NCBI RefSeq assembly: GCF_013114825.1 | Contig: NZ_JAAVLX010000004.1 | Span: 372,001-436,000, forward strand | DNA length: 64,000 nucleotides | Source: Bradyrhizobium australiense | GTDB lineage: Bacteria; Pseudomonadota; Alphaproteobacteria; Rhizobiales; Xanthobacteraceae | Reading direction: 5' to 3' | Shown here: piece after piece, positions 9,337 to 16,433 of the stretch | Layout: each line of letters starts with the position of its first letter | How positions within the stretch are numbered: position 1 is the first letter of the stretch | Translations under genes and position numbers: made by a program | The notes under the pieces: generated by a model | What the model saw: the letters and a program-made list of their open reading frames with translations, nothing else | The model's database searches: none | Told to the model about the DNA's origin: nothing

Positions 9337-9349
9337 ATCGCATTGCGAT
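9337..9349. promoter_or_regulatory. Inverted repeat ATCGCA-T-TGCGAT between divergent copper genes
   Basis: A perfect 6-1-6 inverted repeat lies in the 224-base gap between the Cys-rich protein gene and the copper storage gene. It is the best symmetrical element in this divergent promoter region. A metal-responsive regulator site is possible but no such regulator is in the window. The classical CueR spacing was not found. Confidence 0.3.
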
Positions 9350-9470
9350 GTATCAACCTATCCCTGCTTCCAATTCACAATGGCCGGCTGCCCAGAACAT
9401 TTTTCAATGCCGCGACTTGAGCTAGCGACCGCCCCCCAGCGGTGGTCTGTCCTCAGCAAGGAGTCCAGCC

Positions 9471-9875
9471 ATGCACGCCCGTGAAATGATCGGCACCCAC
9501 CCGGCCGTCCAAGGCCAGATCAACGACGCCCTGGTCCGTTGCATCGAGGAATGTTACTCGTGTGCCCAGACCTGCACCTCCTGCGCCGACGCCTGCCTGT
9601 CGGAGCGCATGGTACAGGAGCTGACCCAGTGCATTCGCCTGGACATGGATTGCGCCGATATCTGCAATATCACCGGACGCATCATGACCCGCAGGACGGG
9701 TTCCGACGACGAGGTGATGCGCCGCATGCTCAGCGTCTGCGCCGCCGCCTGCCGGCTTTGCGCGGACGAATGCCAAAGGCACGCAGCCCTGCATGAACAT
9801 TGCCGCATATGTGCGGAAAGCTGCCTCCGCTGCATGGAGGCTTGCCAGGAAGTGGCACGCGGCATGGCGCATTAG
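9471..9875 (+). CDS. Four-helix bundle copper storage protein (Csp, DUF326)
   Basis: The 134-residue protein has 18 cysteines, most in CxxC and CxxxC patterns (RCIEECYSCAQTC, CRLCADEC, CRICAESC) spread over four helices, as in Csp copper storage proteins that bind many Cu(I) ions inside the bundle. No Tat or Sec signal is visible, so this is the cytosolic Csp3-like type. AAGGAG about 8 bases before the ATG is a strong ribosome site. It diverges from the cus-like operon, so the locus pairs export with cytosolic storage. The family call is very secure from the Cys pattern. Confidence 0.93.
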   Translation: MHAREMIGTHPAVQGQINDALVRCIEECYSCAQTCTSCADACLSERMVQELTQCIRLDMDCADICNITGRIMTRRTGSDDEVMRRMLSVCAAACRLCADECQRHAALHEHCRICAESCLRCMEACQEVARGMAH

Positions 9876-9883
9876 CGAGGCGA

Positions 9884-10555
9884 TCAGCCCTCGCGCCTGA
9901 ATACGCTGAACTGGAAGATTTGCCGGGAGCCCCACGGCGTGGCGTGCTCGTGCCGCTGTGTGTGGACCAGCTTGAACATGGTTCCGAGCGTCCGTCCGAG
10001 ACTCTCACTGTCATAGCGGGCGACCGGCAGGCCGCTGCACTTTTCAGGGCCGTCGGGCGCAAAGGTGGCGATGATGGCGTGCCCCCCGATCTTCAGGCCC
10101 CGCTTGAGGCGTGCAATGTAGGCGGCGCGATCGCCGGCATCGGTGAGAAAGTGGAACGCTGCCCTATCGTGCCAGATGTTGTAGGGCTTGACCGGCTCCC
10201 AGCTTGTCGCATCGGCGACGATCCAACTCACCCGCTGGGCGCCGGCGCCAAGGCGGCTCTCCAGGCGACTCTTGGCAGCGGCCAACGCCGCGGCGGACAG
10301 ATCGAGCACAGTGATATCCTCAAACCCCTGCTCGACGAGATTATCGACCAGCCGCGAGGCGCCGCCGCCAATATCGATGATGGCCGAGTTGCTCGTAGCC
10401 CCCGCTTGCGCGATCAAGTCGAGCGAAGGAACCGGGCTTTGCTGAAACCAGCTGACCTCGTTCTCGCCCTTGGTGGTGTAGACGTTCTCCCAATGGGCCT
10501 GGCGGCCGGCATCTCCCACAAGACTCCTCCCCTGGTTGTACGGGACATCAGACAT
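9884..10555 (-). CDS. Class I SAM-dependent methyltransferase
   Basis: With the ATG at 10555 the protein has 223 residues and begins MSDVPYNQ, followed by the WENVYTTKGENEVSWFQ segment common at the start of this family. The SAM motif IIDIGGGAS is at about 60-68 and the acidic DLSAAAL turn follows at strand 2. The frame stays open to 10684, but the extra N-terminal residues look non-coding. The gene converges on the copper storage gene with only 8 bases between them. Related proteins are annotated as trans-aconitate- or thiopurine-type methyltransferases; the substrate here is unknown. Confidence 0.85.
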   Translation of the reverse strand: MSDVPYNQGRSLVGDAGRQAHWENVYTTKGENEVSWFQQSPVPSLDLIAQAGATSNSAIIDIGGGASRLVDNLVEQGFEDITVLDLSAAALAAAKSRLESRLGAGAQRVSWIVADATSWEPVKPYNIWHDRAAFHFLTDAGDRAAYIARLKRGLKIGGHAIIATFAPDGPEKCSGLPVARYDSESLGRTLGTMFKLVHTQRHEHATPWGSRQIFQFSVFRREG

Positions 10556-10764
10556 ATGGTCATCGCTGCCATCCTCGACAACGAAACGGGCTACGCGCCA
10601 TCGGCGTTCGCAACCGCAGCTCCACTTCGCAAGGGACCGGCGGCTCGTCGGGAATAATGCATAGCCAACCGAGCATGCGTGCAACTTTGGCCGACCGATA
10701 TCAATTTGGCATAATCGGCAGTTTCAGCGTGCGGAAGGCTAGCCTGGTTTCACACATTTCCCAC

Positions 10765-10816
10765 TTGACTGATCCATATCTCGGCGGTTATGTATCATCA
10801 ATAACCAAAAGGTTAT
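10765..10816 (+). promoter_or_regulatory. Promoter with overlapping ArsR operator
   Basis: A -35 TTGACT (10765-10770) and a -10 TATGTA (10789-10794) are 18 bases apart. The perfect inverted repeat ATAACC-AAAA-GGTTAT follows at 10801-10816, where transcription should begin, and ends 9 bases before the arsR ATG. This is a simple repressor layout: the ArsR dimer bound here would block its own promoter. Confidence 0.75.
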
Positions 10817-10825
10817 CGATCTCGA

Positions 10826-11149
10826 ATGCCGAACGCTCACGACGTGCTGTTCAGAACACTCGCCGACCCGACCCGTCGGGCAATCTTCGAGCGCCTGTGC
10901 CGGGAAGGAGAGCAGACGGTTGGGGCCCTGACCGTCCGGGCCGGCATCTCGCAACCGGCCGTCTCGAAGCATCTTGGCGTACTGAAACAGGCGGGGCTGG
11001 TGCGCGACCGCCACGCAGGCCGCCAGACGCATTATACCGCGCAGCTCGGCGCCCTCGCCCCGCTGATCGATTGGACGAGCGAGATGGCCGGGTTCTGGCA
11101 GAGGCGGTTCAACGATCTCGAAGATCTGCTCAAACGGATGGACCAATGA
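10826..11149 (+). CDS. ArsR-family transcriptional regulator
   Basis: The 107-residue winged-helix protein starts with the family pattern VLFRTLADPTRRAIFERL. The recognition helix lies in AGISQPAVSKHLGVLKQAGL (about 42-61) and the wing in RDRHAGRQTHYTA. None of the cysteine motifs of metal-sensing ArsR proteins is present; it belongs to the group paired with SRPBCC proteins. It overlaps the SRPBCC gene by four bases and has a perfect palindrome over its own transcription start. Autorepression is inferred; the inducer is unknown. Confidence 0.92.
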   Translation: MPNAHDVLFRTLADPTRRAIFERLCREGEQTVGALTVRAGISQPAVSKHLGVLKQAGLVRDRHAGRQTHYTAQLGALAPLIDWTSEMAGFWQRRFNDLEDLLKRMDQ

Positions 11150-11577
11150 CCAATACTGCGACCGAAATGCGTTCCGTCGTCGTCGAACGTGAGATGCCTC
11201 ATCCTCCGGAAAAGCTCTGGCGCGCCCTCACGCAACCGCACCTGATCGAGGAGTGGCTGATGAAGAACGACTTCAAGCCGGCCGTGGGCCATCACTTCAA
11301 TCTTCGCGGCGAATGGGGTGGCGTGCTGGATTGCGAGGTCCTCGCCATCGAGCCGAACAAGACGCTGTCCTACACCTGGAATTTCAAGCACGACGACGCG
11401 GCCTACGATTTGCAGAGCGTGGTCACCTTTACGCTCACCCCAACGGGCACCGGGACCAGGCTGCGCATGGAGCAGACCGGCTTCCGCCCCGATCAGAAGC
11501 AGGCCTATGGCGGCGCCCACGCCGGATGGAAGCAGTTCTTTGCAAAGCTGGAGGAGGTTCTGGCGCGAACGGACTGA
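11146..11577 (+). CDS. SRPBCC/AHSA1-domain protein
   Basis: The 143-residue protein matches the AHSA1 (Aha1 C-terminal-like) branch of the SRPBCC fold: it opens with VVVEREMPHPPEKLWRALTQPHLIEEWL, has the central WGGVLDCEVLAIEP strand, and ends with GGAHAGWKQFFAKLEEVL. The fold forms a cavity for hydrophobic ligands. The ATG overlaps the stop of arsR (ATGA), so the pair is co-translated and the SRPBCC protein may bind the ligand that controls, or is controlled by, the regulator. That functional link is inferred from the recurrent gene pairing. Confidence 0.9.
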   Translation: MTNTATEMRSVVVEREMPHPPEKLWRALTQPHLIEEWLMKNDFKPAVGHHFNLRGEWGGVLDCEVLAIEPNKTLSYTWNFKHDDAAYDLQSVVTFTLTPTGTGTRLRMEQTGFRPDQKQAYGGAHAGWKQFFAKLEEVLARTD

Positions 11578-11620
11578 CGCCTGCCGCGTCGCGTTCAGCT
11601 CGTTTCAACGGAGGTTTCAA

Positions 11621-11842
11621 TTGAACTGGAATACGTTTATTCGGCAAATCCACCGCTGGCTGTCCATTGCCTTTACGGTGGCTGTGATCGTCAACGTCGT
11701 CGCCATGGCGCGAGAGAAGCAGGCCCTCTGGGTAGGGCTTCTGGCGCTGTTCCCGCTGATCCTCTTGCTGCTCACCGGTCTGTACTTGTTCGCGCTGCCC
11801 CATGCCGCCAAATGGCGTAGCGCGCGAGGCATTAGCGGATAG
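11621..11842 (+). CDS. Small membrane protein, two helices (TTG start)
   Basis: A TTG at 11621 with GGAGG 6 bases upstream opens a 73-residue frame. The product has an amphipathic N-terminus (NWNTFIRQIHRWLS) and two hydrophobic helices, IAFTVAVIVNVVAM and VGLLALFPLILLLLTGLYLF, with a short basic tail. The N-terminal RQIHRWLS pattern resembles the first segment of PepSY-type membrane proteins. It lies 43 bases after the SRPBCC gene and 11 before a DUF1801 gene on the same strand, so it is probably in the ArsR-controlled transcript. Function unknown. Confidence 0.7.
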   Translation: MNWNTFIRQIHRWLSIAFTVAVIVNVVAMAREKQALWVGLLALFPLILLLLTGLYLFALPHAAKWRSARGISG

Positions 11843-11853
11843 GAGCGAACGCA

Positions 11854-12309
11854 ATGGCCGGCAAGACGTCAGCCAAGTCGGCGAAGGTCGCGAAAAAGAC
11901 CGCCGCAAAGCCTGTCCTGCTCTCAGGCGGCAATCCTCAGATCGCAAAGGGGTACGGCGACGCCCCCGTGCAGGCCTACATCGCGGCCATGCCGGGCTGG
12001 AAACGCGACATCGGGCGCCTCCTCGACGCGCTCATCGTGCGCACCGTCCCCGGCGTGCACAAGGCGGTCAAATGGAATTCGCCCTTTTATGGCGTCGAGG
12101 ACCAGGGCGGCTGGTTCCTCAGCTTTCATTGCTTGACGAAGTTCGTCAAAGTGACTTTCTTCCGCGGCACATTGCTCCGCCCCCTCCCGCCCGGCGAGTC
12201 CAAGGTCAAGGAAGTGCGCTATTTTGACATCCATGAAAACGGCTTTGACGAAGCCCAGCTCGCCGCCTGGATAAGGCAAGCCAGCCGATTGCCCGGCGAA
12301 CGAATGTGA
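11854..12309 (+). CDS. DUF1801-domain protein
   Basis: A 151-residue cytoplasmic protein. After a Lys/Ala-rich tail (residues 2-22) comes the DUF1801 (YdhG-like) pattern: VQAYIAAMPGWKRDIGRLLDALI, then GVHKAVKWNSPFYGVE and a WFLSFHCLTKFVKVTFF strand. The fold is shared with frataxin-like proteins, but the biochemical role is not established. It is 11 bases downstream of the small membrane protein and 5 bases upstream of a second DUF1801 gene, so all are likely co-transcribed with arsR. Confidence 0.85.
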   Translation: MAGKTSAKSAKVAKKTAAKPVLLSGGNPQIAKGYGDAPVQAYIAAMPGWKRDIGRLLDALIVRTVPGVHKAVKWNSPFYGVEDQGGWFLSFHCLTKFVKVTFFRGTLLRPLPPGESKVKEVRYFDIHENGFDEAQLAAWIRQASRLPGERM

Positions 12310-12314
12310 GTTGA

Positions 12315-12794
12315 ATGACAACAGCCATGAAGAAAGCGACCACAGGTGTGAACAAGACCGGCTCGAAGGAAGCTAAAGGAGCAAGCTCTGCCTCTCAGCA
12401 CATCGATGCGAGGATCAGGGAGCTGGGCGATTGGCGGGGCGAGATGCTCGCGCGGATCCGAACGCTCATCAAGCAGGCCGATCCTGAAGTGGTCGAGGAA
12501 TGGAAGTGGCGCGGCGTTCCAGTGTGGGAGCACGACGGCATCATCTGCACCGGAGAGACGTACAAGGCGGTCGTGAAGATGACCTTCGCCAAAGGCGCCT
12601 CGCTGGCGGACCCGTCAGGCCTCTTCAACTCCAGCTTGGAGGGCAACACCCGGCGCGCGATCGATTTTCACGAGGGCGACAAGATCGATGAAAAGGCGTT
12701 GAAGGCGCTGATTCGCGAGGCTGTAGCACTGAACACGTCGAAACGAGCAGCCGCGCGCCCCGTCGGCGACCGGAAGAAATCAAGCAGCGCTTGA
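12315..12794 (+). CDS. Second DUF1801-domain protein
   Basis: This 159-residue paralogue has a longer charged N-terminus and the pattern IDARIRELGDWRGEMLARIRTLI, EVVEEWKWRGVPVWEH, then YKAVVKMTFAKGASL and a Lys/Arg-rich tail. It starts 5 bases after the preceding DUF1801 gene. The two proteins are clearly distinct, so this looks like an old duplication or two subfamilies placed together rather than a recent copy. Function unknown. Confidence 0.85.
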   Translation: MTTAMKKATTGVNKTGSKEAKGASSASQHIDARIRELGDWRGEMLARIRTLIKQADPEVVEEWKWRGVPVWEHDGIICTGETYKAVVKMTFAKGASLADPSGLFNSSLEGNTRRAIDFHEGDKIDEKALKALIREAVALNTSKRAAARPVGDRKKSSSA

Positions 12795-12815
12795 GCAGAC
12801 GGAAGTGGCCAGCCT

Positions 12816-13031
12816 TTATCGGGAAAGAAGCTGCAATTCCAGCAACGCGAGCCGTTGCAGGACAACCGGGTCACGCTCTCCGCTGTGAGCGGCGCGCAGG
12901 ATCGCTTCCGCGATGATTTGAACGTGGTGGGAATGGACGGGCTCGGGGAGCGTAGCGACGGCGGCATCAAGCGCCTGCTCCATCACCGAGATGACCTCGG
13001 GCGGGAACGACGCGTTTGCAAAATCCTTCAT
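12816..13031 (-). CDS. Conserved small hypothetical protein, 71 residues
   Basis: The product is helical and compact (FPPEVISVMEQALDAAVATL, then VQIIAEAILRAAHSGERD). It has no signal peptide, membrane helix or metal motif. Codon use is normal for the window. The ribosome site is weak. It converges on the second DUF1801 gene with 21 bases between. It resembles small proteins I associate with bradyrhizobia, but I cannot assign a function. Confidence 0.65.
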   Translation of the reverse strand: MKDFANASFPPEVISVMEQALDAAVATLPEPVHSHHVQIIAEAILRAAHSGERDPVVLQRLALLELQLLSR

Positions 13032-13227
13032 GGCGCCGGCTAAAAGGAAGCGGTTGCCGATGCGCCGTGCAAACGGGACAGCATCGGCAGCCGCTCGAGT
13101 TCACGTGTCTATCCCTGACACATATTGCATAATTTTCCCGAACTTGAATAGTTCCAATGACGCCGACAAAATCGCCGCGTCCGATCGACCTAAACGCGGC
13201 TGCCTGACACCGCGCCGGTTGGACGCT

Positions 13228-13962
13228 TCAGGCGACCGGATCCTGGTGCAGGTAGCGGTCGTCAAACTGTGCCAATTCCGCGAGCCTTGTTTCGTCGAGC
13301 ACGCGCACGTGGCCCCTGCTGACGTCGACGATCCTGTCCTCGCGCAATTGCCTGATGATGCGGTTCGCATGCACCGGCGTGATGCCCAGCGCCTCGCCGA
13401 TCTGCTCCTGGGTAAGCGGGAATTCGAACGTGGCAAGCTCCGCGCCTCCTCTGACTGAAAGAAGACGCGTGCGAAGTTCGAGCGCGATATGTACAAGCCG
13501 GGCTGGCGCCGGCCGCTGGCCGACATTGACGATCCACTCCCGAAATATCGCGGCATCGATCAAGGTATCGCGCCAGAGCGCATCCGCGACATTGGGCCTC
13601 GCATGCGTCAGGGTTCGCAGTGAAGCATGGCTGATGAACCCCAGCGTCGAGGGGACCAGCGTGACCAAATCATGGTCCATCCTGCGCAGGTGCAAACTCT
13701 GAAGGTCGGGAATCTCGCCAGGGATGTGAATCGACAGGATTTGCCGCTGGCCGGCCTCTGTCGTTTTGGAACGGATACAGAAGCCTTCGATGATCAGGCA
13801 GCATTCCGACGGACGTTCGCCGTCAGACACGATGGCTCTTCCGCCTTCCCAATGGCGAACGGCAATCGGAAGTGCACGGATCGCGGCGATATCAGCCGGA
13901 TCGAGTTTCGAGACGGCATCGAGCCGCCGCAACAAGCTTGCCAATACCGCATCCCGCTCCAC
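13228..13962 (-). CDS. Crp/Fnr-family transcriptional regulator
   Basis: A GTG start at 13962 gives 244 residues, the usual size; the frame extends further upstream but would overlap an opposing gene. An N-terminal cyclic-nucleotide-binding-like beta-barrel (VSDGERPSECCLIIEGFCIRS, IHIPGEIPDLQSLHL) is followed by a long dimer helix and a C-terminal HTH (LTQEQIGEALGITPVHANRI). The four-Cys iron-sulphur signature of Fnr is missing, so it is not an oxygen-sensing Fnr. A sigma-EcfG-like promoter ends about 45 bases before the GTG. Its effector is unknown. Confidence 0.88.
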   Translation of the reverse strand: MERDAVLASLLRRLDAVSKLDPADIAAIRALPIAVRHWEGGRAIVSDGERPSECCLIIEGFCIRSKTTEAGQRQILSIHIPGEIPDLQSLHLRRMDHDLVTLVPSTLGFISHASLRTLTHARPNVADALWRDTLIDAAIFREWIVNVGQRPAPARLVHIALELRTRLLSVRGGAELATFEFPLTQEQIGEALGITPVHANRIIRQLREDRIVDVSRGHVRVLDETRLAELAQFDDRYLHQDPVA

Positions 13963-14007
13963 GCGCCTGCCCTTTTCGATTGAATGATCTCCTGCCTCTG
14001 AGTTGAA

Positions 14008-14033
14008 AACGAAACCTGCCCGATACCGGTTCC
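14008..14033 (-). promoter_or_regulatory. Sigma-EcfG-like promoter for the Crp/Fnr gene
   Basis: On the minus strand GGAAC and CGTT are separated by 17 bases, matching the general-stress consensus of alphaproteobacteria (GGAAC-N16/17-CGTT). Transcription from here would begin near 14000 and reach the GTG at 13962, which also supports that start. Match seen directly; use by EcfG is inferred. Confidence 0.6.
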
Positions 14034-14098
14034 AAACAAAGGTTAAGGATGGCGTTGCCGGAACGTGGAAGGGTCGAAGCCGGCAAGGAGATCCGTCC

Positions 14099-14302
14099 AT
14101 GAAAAAAAAGCGCAATCGCAGCCGCCCGGCACTGCCGCTCCAGGAGCGCCTCAAACAAATTGCATTTCGAGCCCGCGAAAAGGCCGAGGGCTCGCCGCCA
14201 GGATACGAACGCGATCGCCTGATACGGGCCGCGGTCGCGACCGAGTCGGCAGCGGCCATCGAACGCTGGCTCACGTCACCTGGATTGCAGCGCCCGAAAT
14301 AG
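14099..14302 (+). CDS. Small basic hypothetical protein, 67 residues
   Basis: AAGGAG lies 8 bases before the ATG at 14099. The product begins MKKKRNRSRP, is strongly basic and has a helical stretch (LQERLKQIAFRAREKAEG) followed by RDRLIRAAVATESAAAIERWL. I recognise the pattern as a small protein common in bradyrhizobia, but no function is known. It diverges from the Crp/Fnr gene and converges on the DUF6894 gene. Confidence 0.7.
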   Translation: MKKKRNRSRPALPLQERLKQIAFRAREKAEGSPPGYERDRLIRAAVATESAAAIERWLTSPGLQRPK

Positions 14303-14321
14303 CGCTGCGGTCTTACGACCT

Positions 14322-14552
14322 TTATCGGGCTTTGTCGGCGCAGACGTGAATGACGTACAACGGATTTGCGAATTCGTCGGTGACTTCCATCCGCCAGTCC
14401 TTGCCCGGACGCAGCCTTCCGTTCAGATCCTGGATGATCTGCCCTGCCGTCACGGTCGCCTCCCGCCAGGCGGCCTGCAGGTCGGGCAGTTCCTCGCCTT
14501 CCTCATCCAGTTCAGCCCTGTCGTGATACACGTTGAAGAAGTAACGCGGCAT
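14322..14552 (-). CDS. DUF6894-family small protein
   Basis: The 76-residue protein starts MPRYFFNVYHD and carries the family pattern DEEGEELPDLQAAWREATVTAG followed by a WRMEVTDEFANPLYVI strand. These small soluble proteins occur in many copies in rhizobia; their role is not established. AAGGA sits 10 bases before the ATG. It lies alone between two plus-strand small genes. Confidence 0.85.
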   Translation of the reverse strand: MPRYFFNVYHDRAELDEEGEELPDLQAAWREATVTAGQIIQDLNGRLRPGKDWRMEVTDEFANPLYVIHVCADKAR

Positions 14553-14745
14553 GAGGACTGTTCCTTAATATCGGGGGCGCCCTTGAACTTCGCGGCCGCT
14601 CTCCTTGGCTTCCTCACCGCCGTGTCCGTCTTCTGTGTCGGCTGCATGATAGCGTAAGGAAGTCATGACCCCGCCAAATGTTCCTGCGCCGGAACGGAGC
14701 GCTGCGCGACCTATACCTGCGCTCGAGCAAGGACAGTAGCGCGCC

Positions 14746-15183
14746 GTGCGGCCATCCGGGTCTCTGCCGGATGTGGAACGAATTAACGCAAGCCAGCTTG
14801 ACTCCCCGTTCTGCAGCCCGGGAGTTATTGATGCGTACGGCCCGTCGATCGTGCCCCACGGTGACGGGCACGACGTCTATATCGTCGAGCATGAGTCCCT
14901 GGAACACGGCCGGGTCTGGGCCGAAGTCAATTCCGAGACTCCGGGATTTGAACCGGTTGTGACGGACCTGCTCACCGGCCAGTACACTAATCCCATCCGG
15001 GTGGTTGCTTTCAATGTCGCCGAGGGCTGGTGTCGTGACGCCTCTGCCGATGTCGCACACGAGCTGCGGCGACGCTGCGACCTCCAGCTACGCGACATTC
15101 CGTTTTTCCTGCAGGATTTTGTCGATCGCTACGAGGGCCGCTATCGGGACGTCCAGTTGCCGCTGCCAATGCGGCTGTACTAG
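14746..15183 (+). CDS. Hypothetical protein, 145 residues (GTG start)
   Basis: A GTG at 14746, just after an in-frame TAG, opens this frame. The product has acidic, soluble character with segments such as DVYIVEHESLEHGRVWAEVNS, VVAFNVAEGWCRDASADVAHEL and a C-terminal FVDRYEGRYRDVQLPLP. No motif is recognised. Codon use is coding-like throughout and the frame is uninterrupted. The preceding 14650-14745 region shows no better start. Confidence 0.6.
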   Translation: MRPSGSLPDVERINASQLDSPFCSPGVIDAYGPSIVPHGDGHDVYIVEHESLEHGRVWAEVNSETPGFEPVVTDLLTGQYTNPIRVVAFNVAEGWCRDASADVAHELRRRCDLQLRDIPFFLQDFVDRYEGRYRDVQLPLPMRLY

Positions 15184-15448
15184 GATAGGCCGATCAGCGC
15201 GGAAACCGTCGCCGTTCTTGCTCCACCACCGTTCGGCGCGAGCGCAGCTCAGCCGTCAGCGCAGGAGCTAGCCGGCGAAGGGAATCGGCCGACGGAGCAA
15301 GCGCGCTGCGATCTAGGTCAGGCCCCCTGCAACGCGAGCCCCGCAACCCGGGCCGACGATCGGTTCGCTGCTCGTTTCGTAACGGATCGCGCCGCAGGCA
15401 GGGCTTGGTCATAGTCTTGCTCCCGCTTCTGATTGACACGGCAAGGGA
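15184..15448. other. Non-coding stretch
   Basis: I see no coding pattern, promoter or strong hairpin in this gap between the hypothetical gene and the end of the SRPBCC gene. Short frames here have composition typical of chance reading frames in GC-rich DNA. Confidence 0.5.
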
Positions 15449-15913
15449 TCAGGCCGATTTCGGCTCGGCGAAGACGTCGAGGCCGTGGCCAGTTTCCAGT
15501 AAGGATTTCAGGCTGGCGAGAACGACCGGCCACCCCTTCTTGATACCGTTCGCCATCCCACTGCCGGCTGCGAGTTCGTCATGAGTGACGGTCAGCCGGA
15601 CCATGTCCTCGTATTCCTCGGTCTCGAACGTCACCCGGCTGTAGGCGGAAGGATCCGAGGCCTGCGACGCATTCGCCCAGGAGATGACGAGACGGGTCGG
15701 CGGCGAGATCTCGATGACCTTGCCGACGAGTTCGACGCTCCGTTGATCATTGGCGCGGACGTGCTCCCATTTTGATCCGGGATTCCAGTCAGAGATGTTC
15801 TCGTGGCCCCAGTAGCGCCTTGCGATGTCCGGTTTCGTGATGGCCTCGAACACCTTTTCCGGCGTCGAGCGAATATAGGTGACGTAGACAAAGCTGGTCG
15901 TCTCTTTGGTCAT
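15449..15913 (-). CDS. SRPBCC-domain protein (second ArsR-SRPBCC pair)
   Basis: With the ATG at 15913 (GGAG 8 bases upstream) the protein has 154 residues. It shows the AHSA1/polyketide-cyclase-like SRPBCC pattern: YIRSTPEKVFEAITKPDIARRYW, DWNPGSKWEHV, VVLASLKSLLETG. It follows its ArsR gene after only 2 bases. It is diverged from the SRPBCC protein at 11.1-11.6 kb. A ligand-binding role in a regulated response is inferred; the ligand is unknown. Confidence 0.9.
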   Translation of the reverse strand: MTKETTSFVYVTYIRSTPEKVFEAITKPDIARRYWGHENISDWNPGSKWEHVRANDQRSVELVGKVIEISPPTRLVISWANASQASDPSAYSRVTFETEEYEDMVRLTVTHDELAAGSGMANGIKKGWPVVLASLKSLLETGHGLDVFAEPKSA

Positions 15914-15915
15914 TG

Positions 15916-16230
15916 TTATTCTCCTTCGAGCTCTTTCTTCAGGTCGTGCAGCAGGCTGAGCCGCTGTCGTTCGAATTTCCGCACCCACCGCTCGTAGACC
16001 TCGTGAAGCGGCACGGGGTTGATGAAATGCAGCTTTTCCCGGCCTCGCCTGACCGTGCTCACCAGATTGGCCGCCTCCAGGATTTCGAGGTGCTGCGTGG
16101 CGGATTGCCGGGCCATGTCCAGGTTTTCGCAAAGCTGGCCGAGCGTCTGCCCGTTCTTTTCACAAAGAAGGTCAAGCAGCTTTCTGCGTGTCGGATCGCC
16201 CAGCGCTTTGAAAACCTTGTCGGCCTGCAT
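15916..16230 (-). CDS. ArsR-family transcriptional regulator
   Basis: The 104-residue winged-helix protein begins MQADKVFKALGDPTRRKLL and has its recognition helix in LDMARQSATQHLEILEAANL. There are no metal-sensing cysteine pairs. It heads a two-gene unit with the SRPBCC gene. A perfect 20-base palindrome lies between its -35 and -10 regions, so it very likely represses itself. Confidence 0.92.
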   Translation of the reverse strand: MQADKVFKALGDPTRRKLLDLLCEKNGQTLGQLCENLDMARQSATQHLEILEAANLVSTVRRGREKLHFINPVPLHEVYERWVRKFERQRLSLLHDLKKELEGE

Positions 16231-16256
16231 TTATCTCACTCTATGAAGAACACAAT

Positions 16257-16281
16257 ATGCAGGTAAATACCTGCATGTCAA
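16257..16281 (-). promoter_or_regulatory. ArsR operator inside a strong promoter
   Basis: On the minus strand a consensus -35 TTGACA (16281-16276) is followed by a -10-like ATATTG 17 bases on. The spacer is filled by the perfect inverted repeat ATGCAGGTA-AA-TACCTGCAT at 16257-16276. A repressor bound here would directly exclude RNA polymerase. Confidence 0.75.
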
Positions 16282-16433
16282 GCGACAGACCAAACACGTC
16301 ATCAGGTCATTCGTCACCTTGCTGTGATTAGGAATGGGCGATCGGGACTGGCGACGGATCGCGACCGGATACGGCCGGTGCGCCCATGCTTTCATGAGCC
16401 ATCGCAGCGGCTGAGCCAGGCTGTGTACTGGGA

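Noticed and set aside
9298..9470. CueR-type copper operator
   Set aside because: The typical dyad with MerR-family spacing is absent; only a short 6-1-6 repeat was found.
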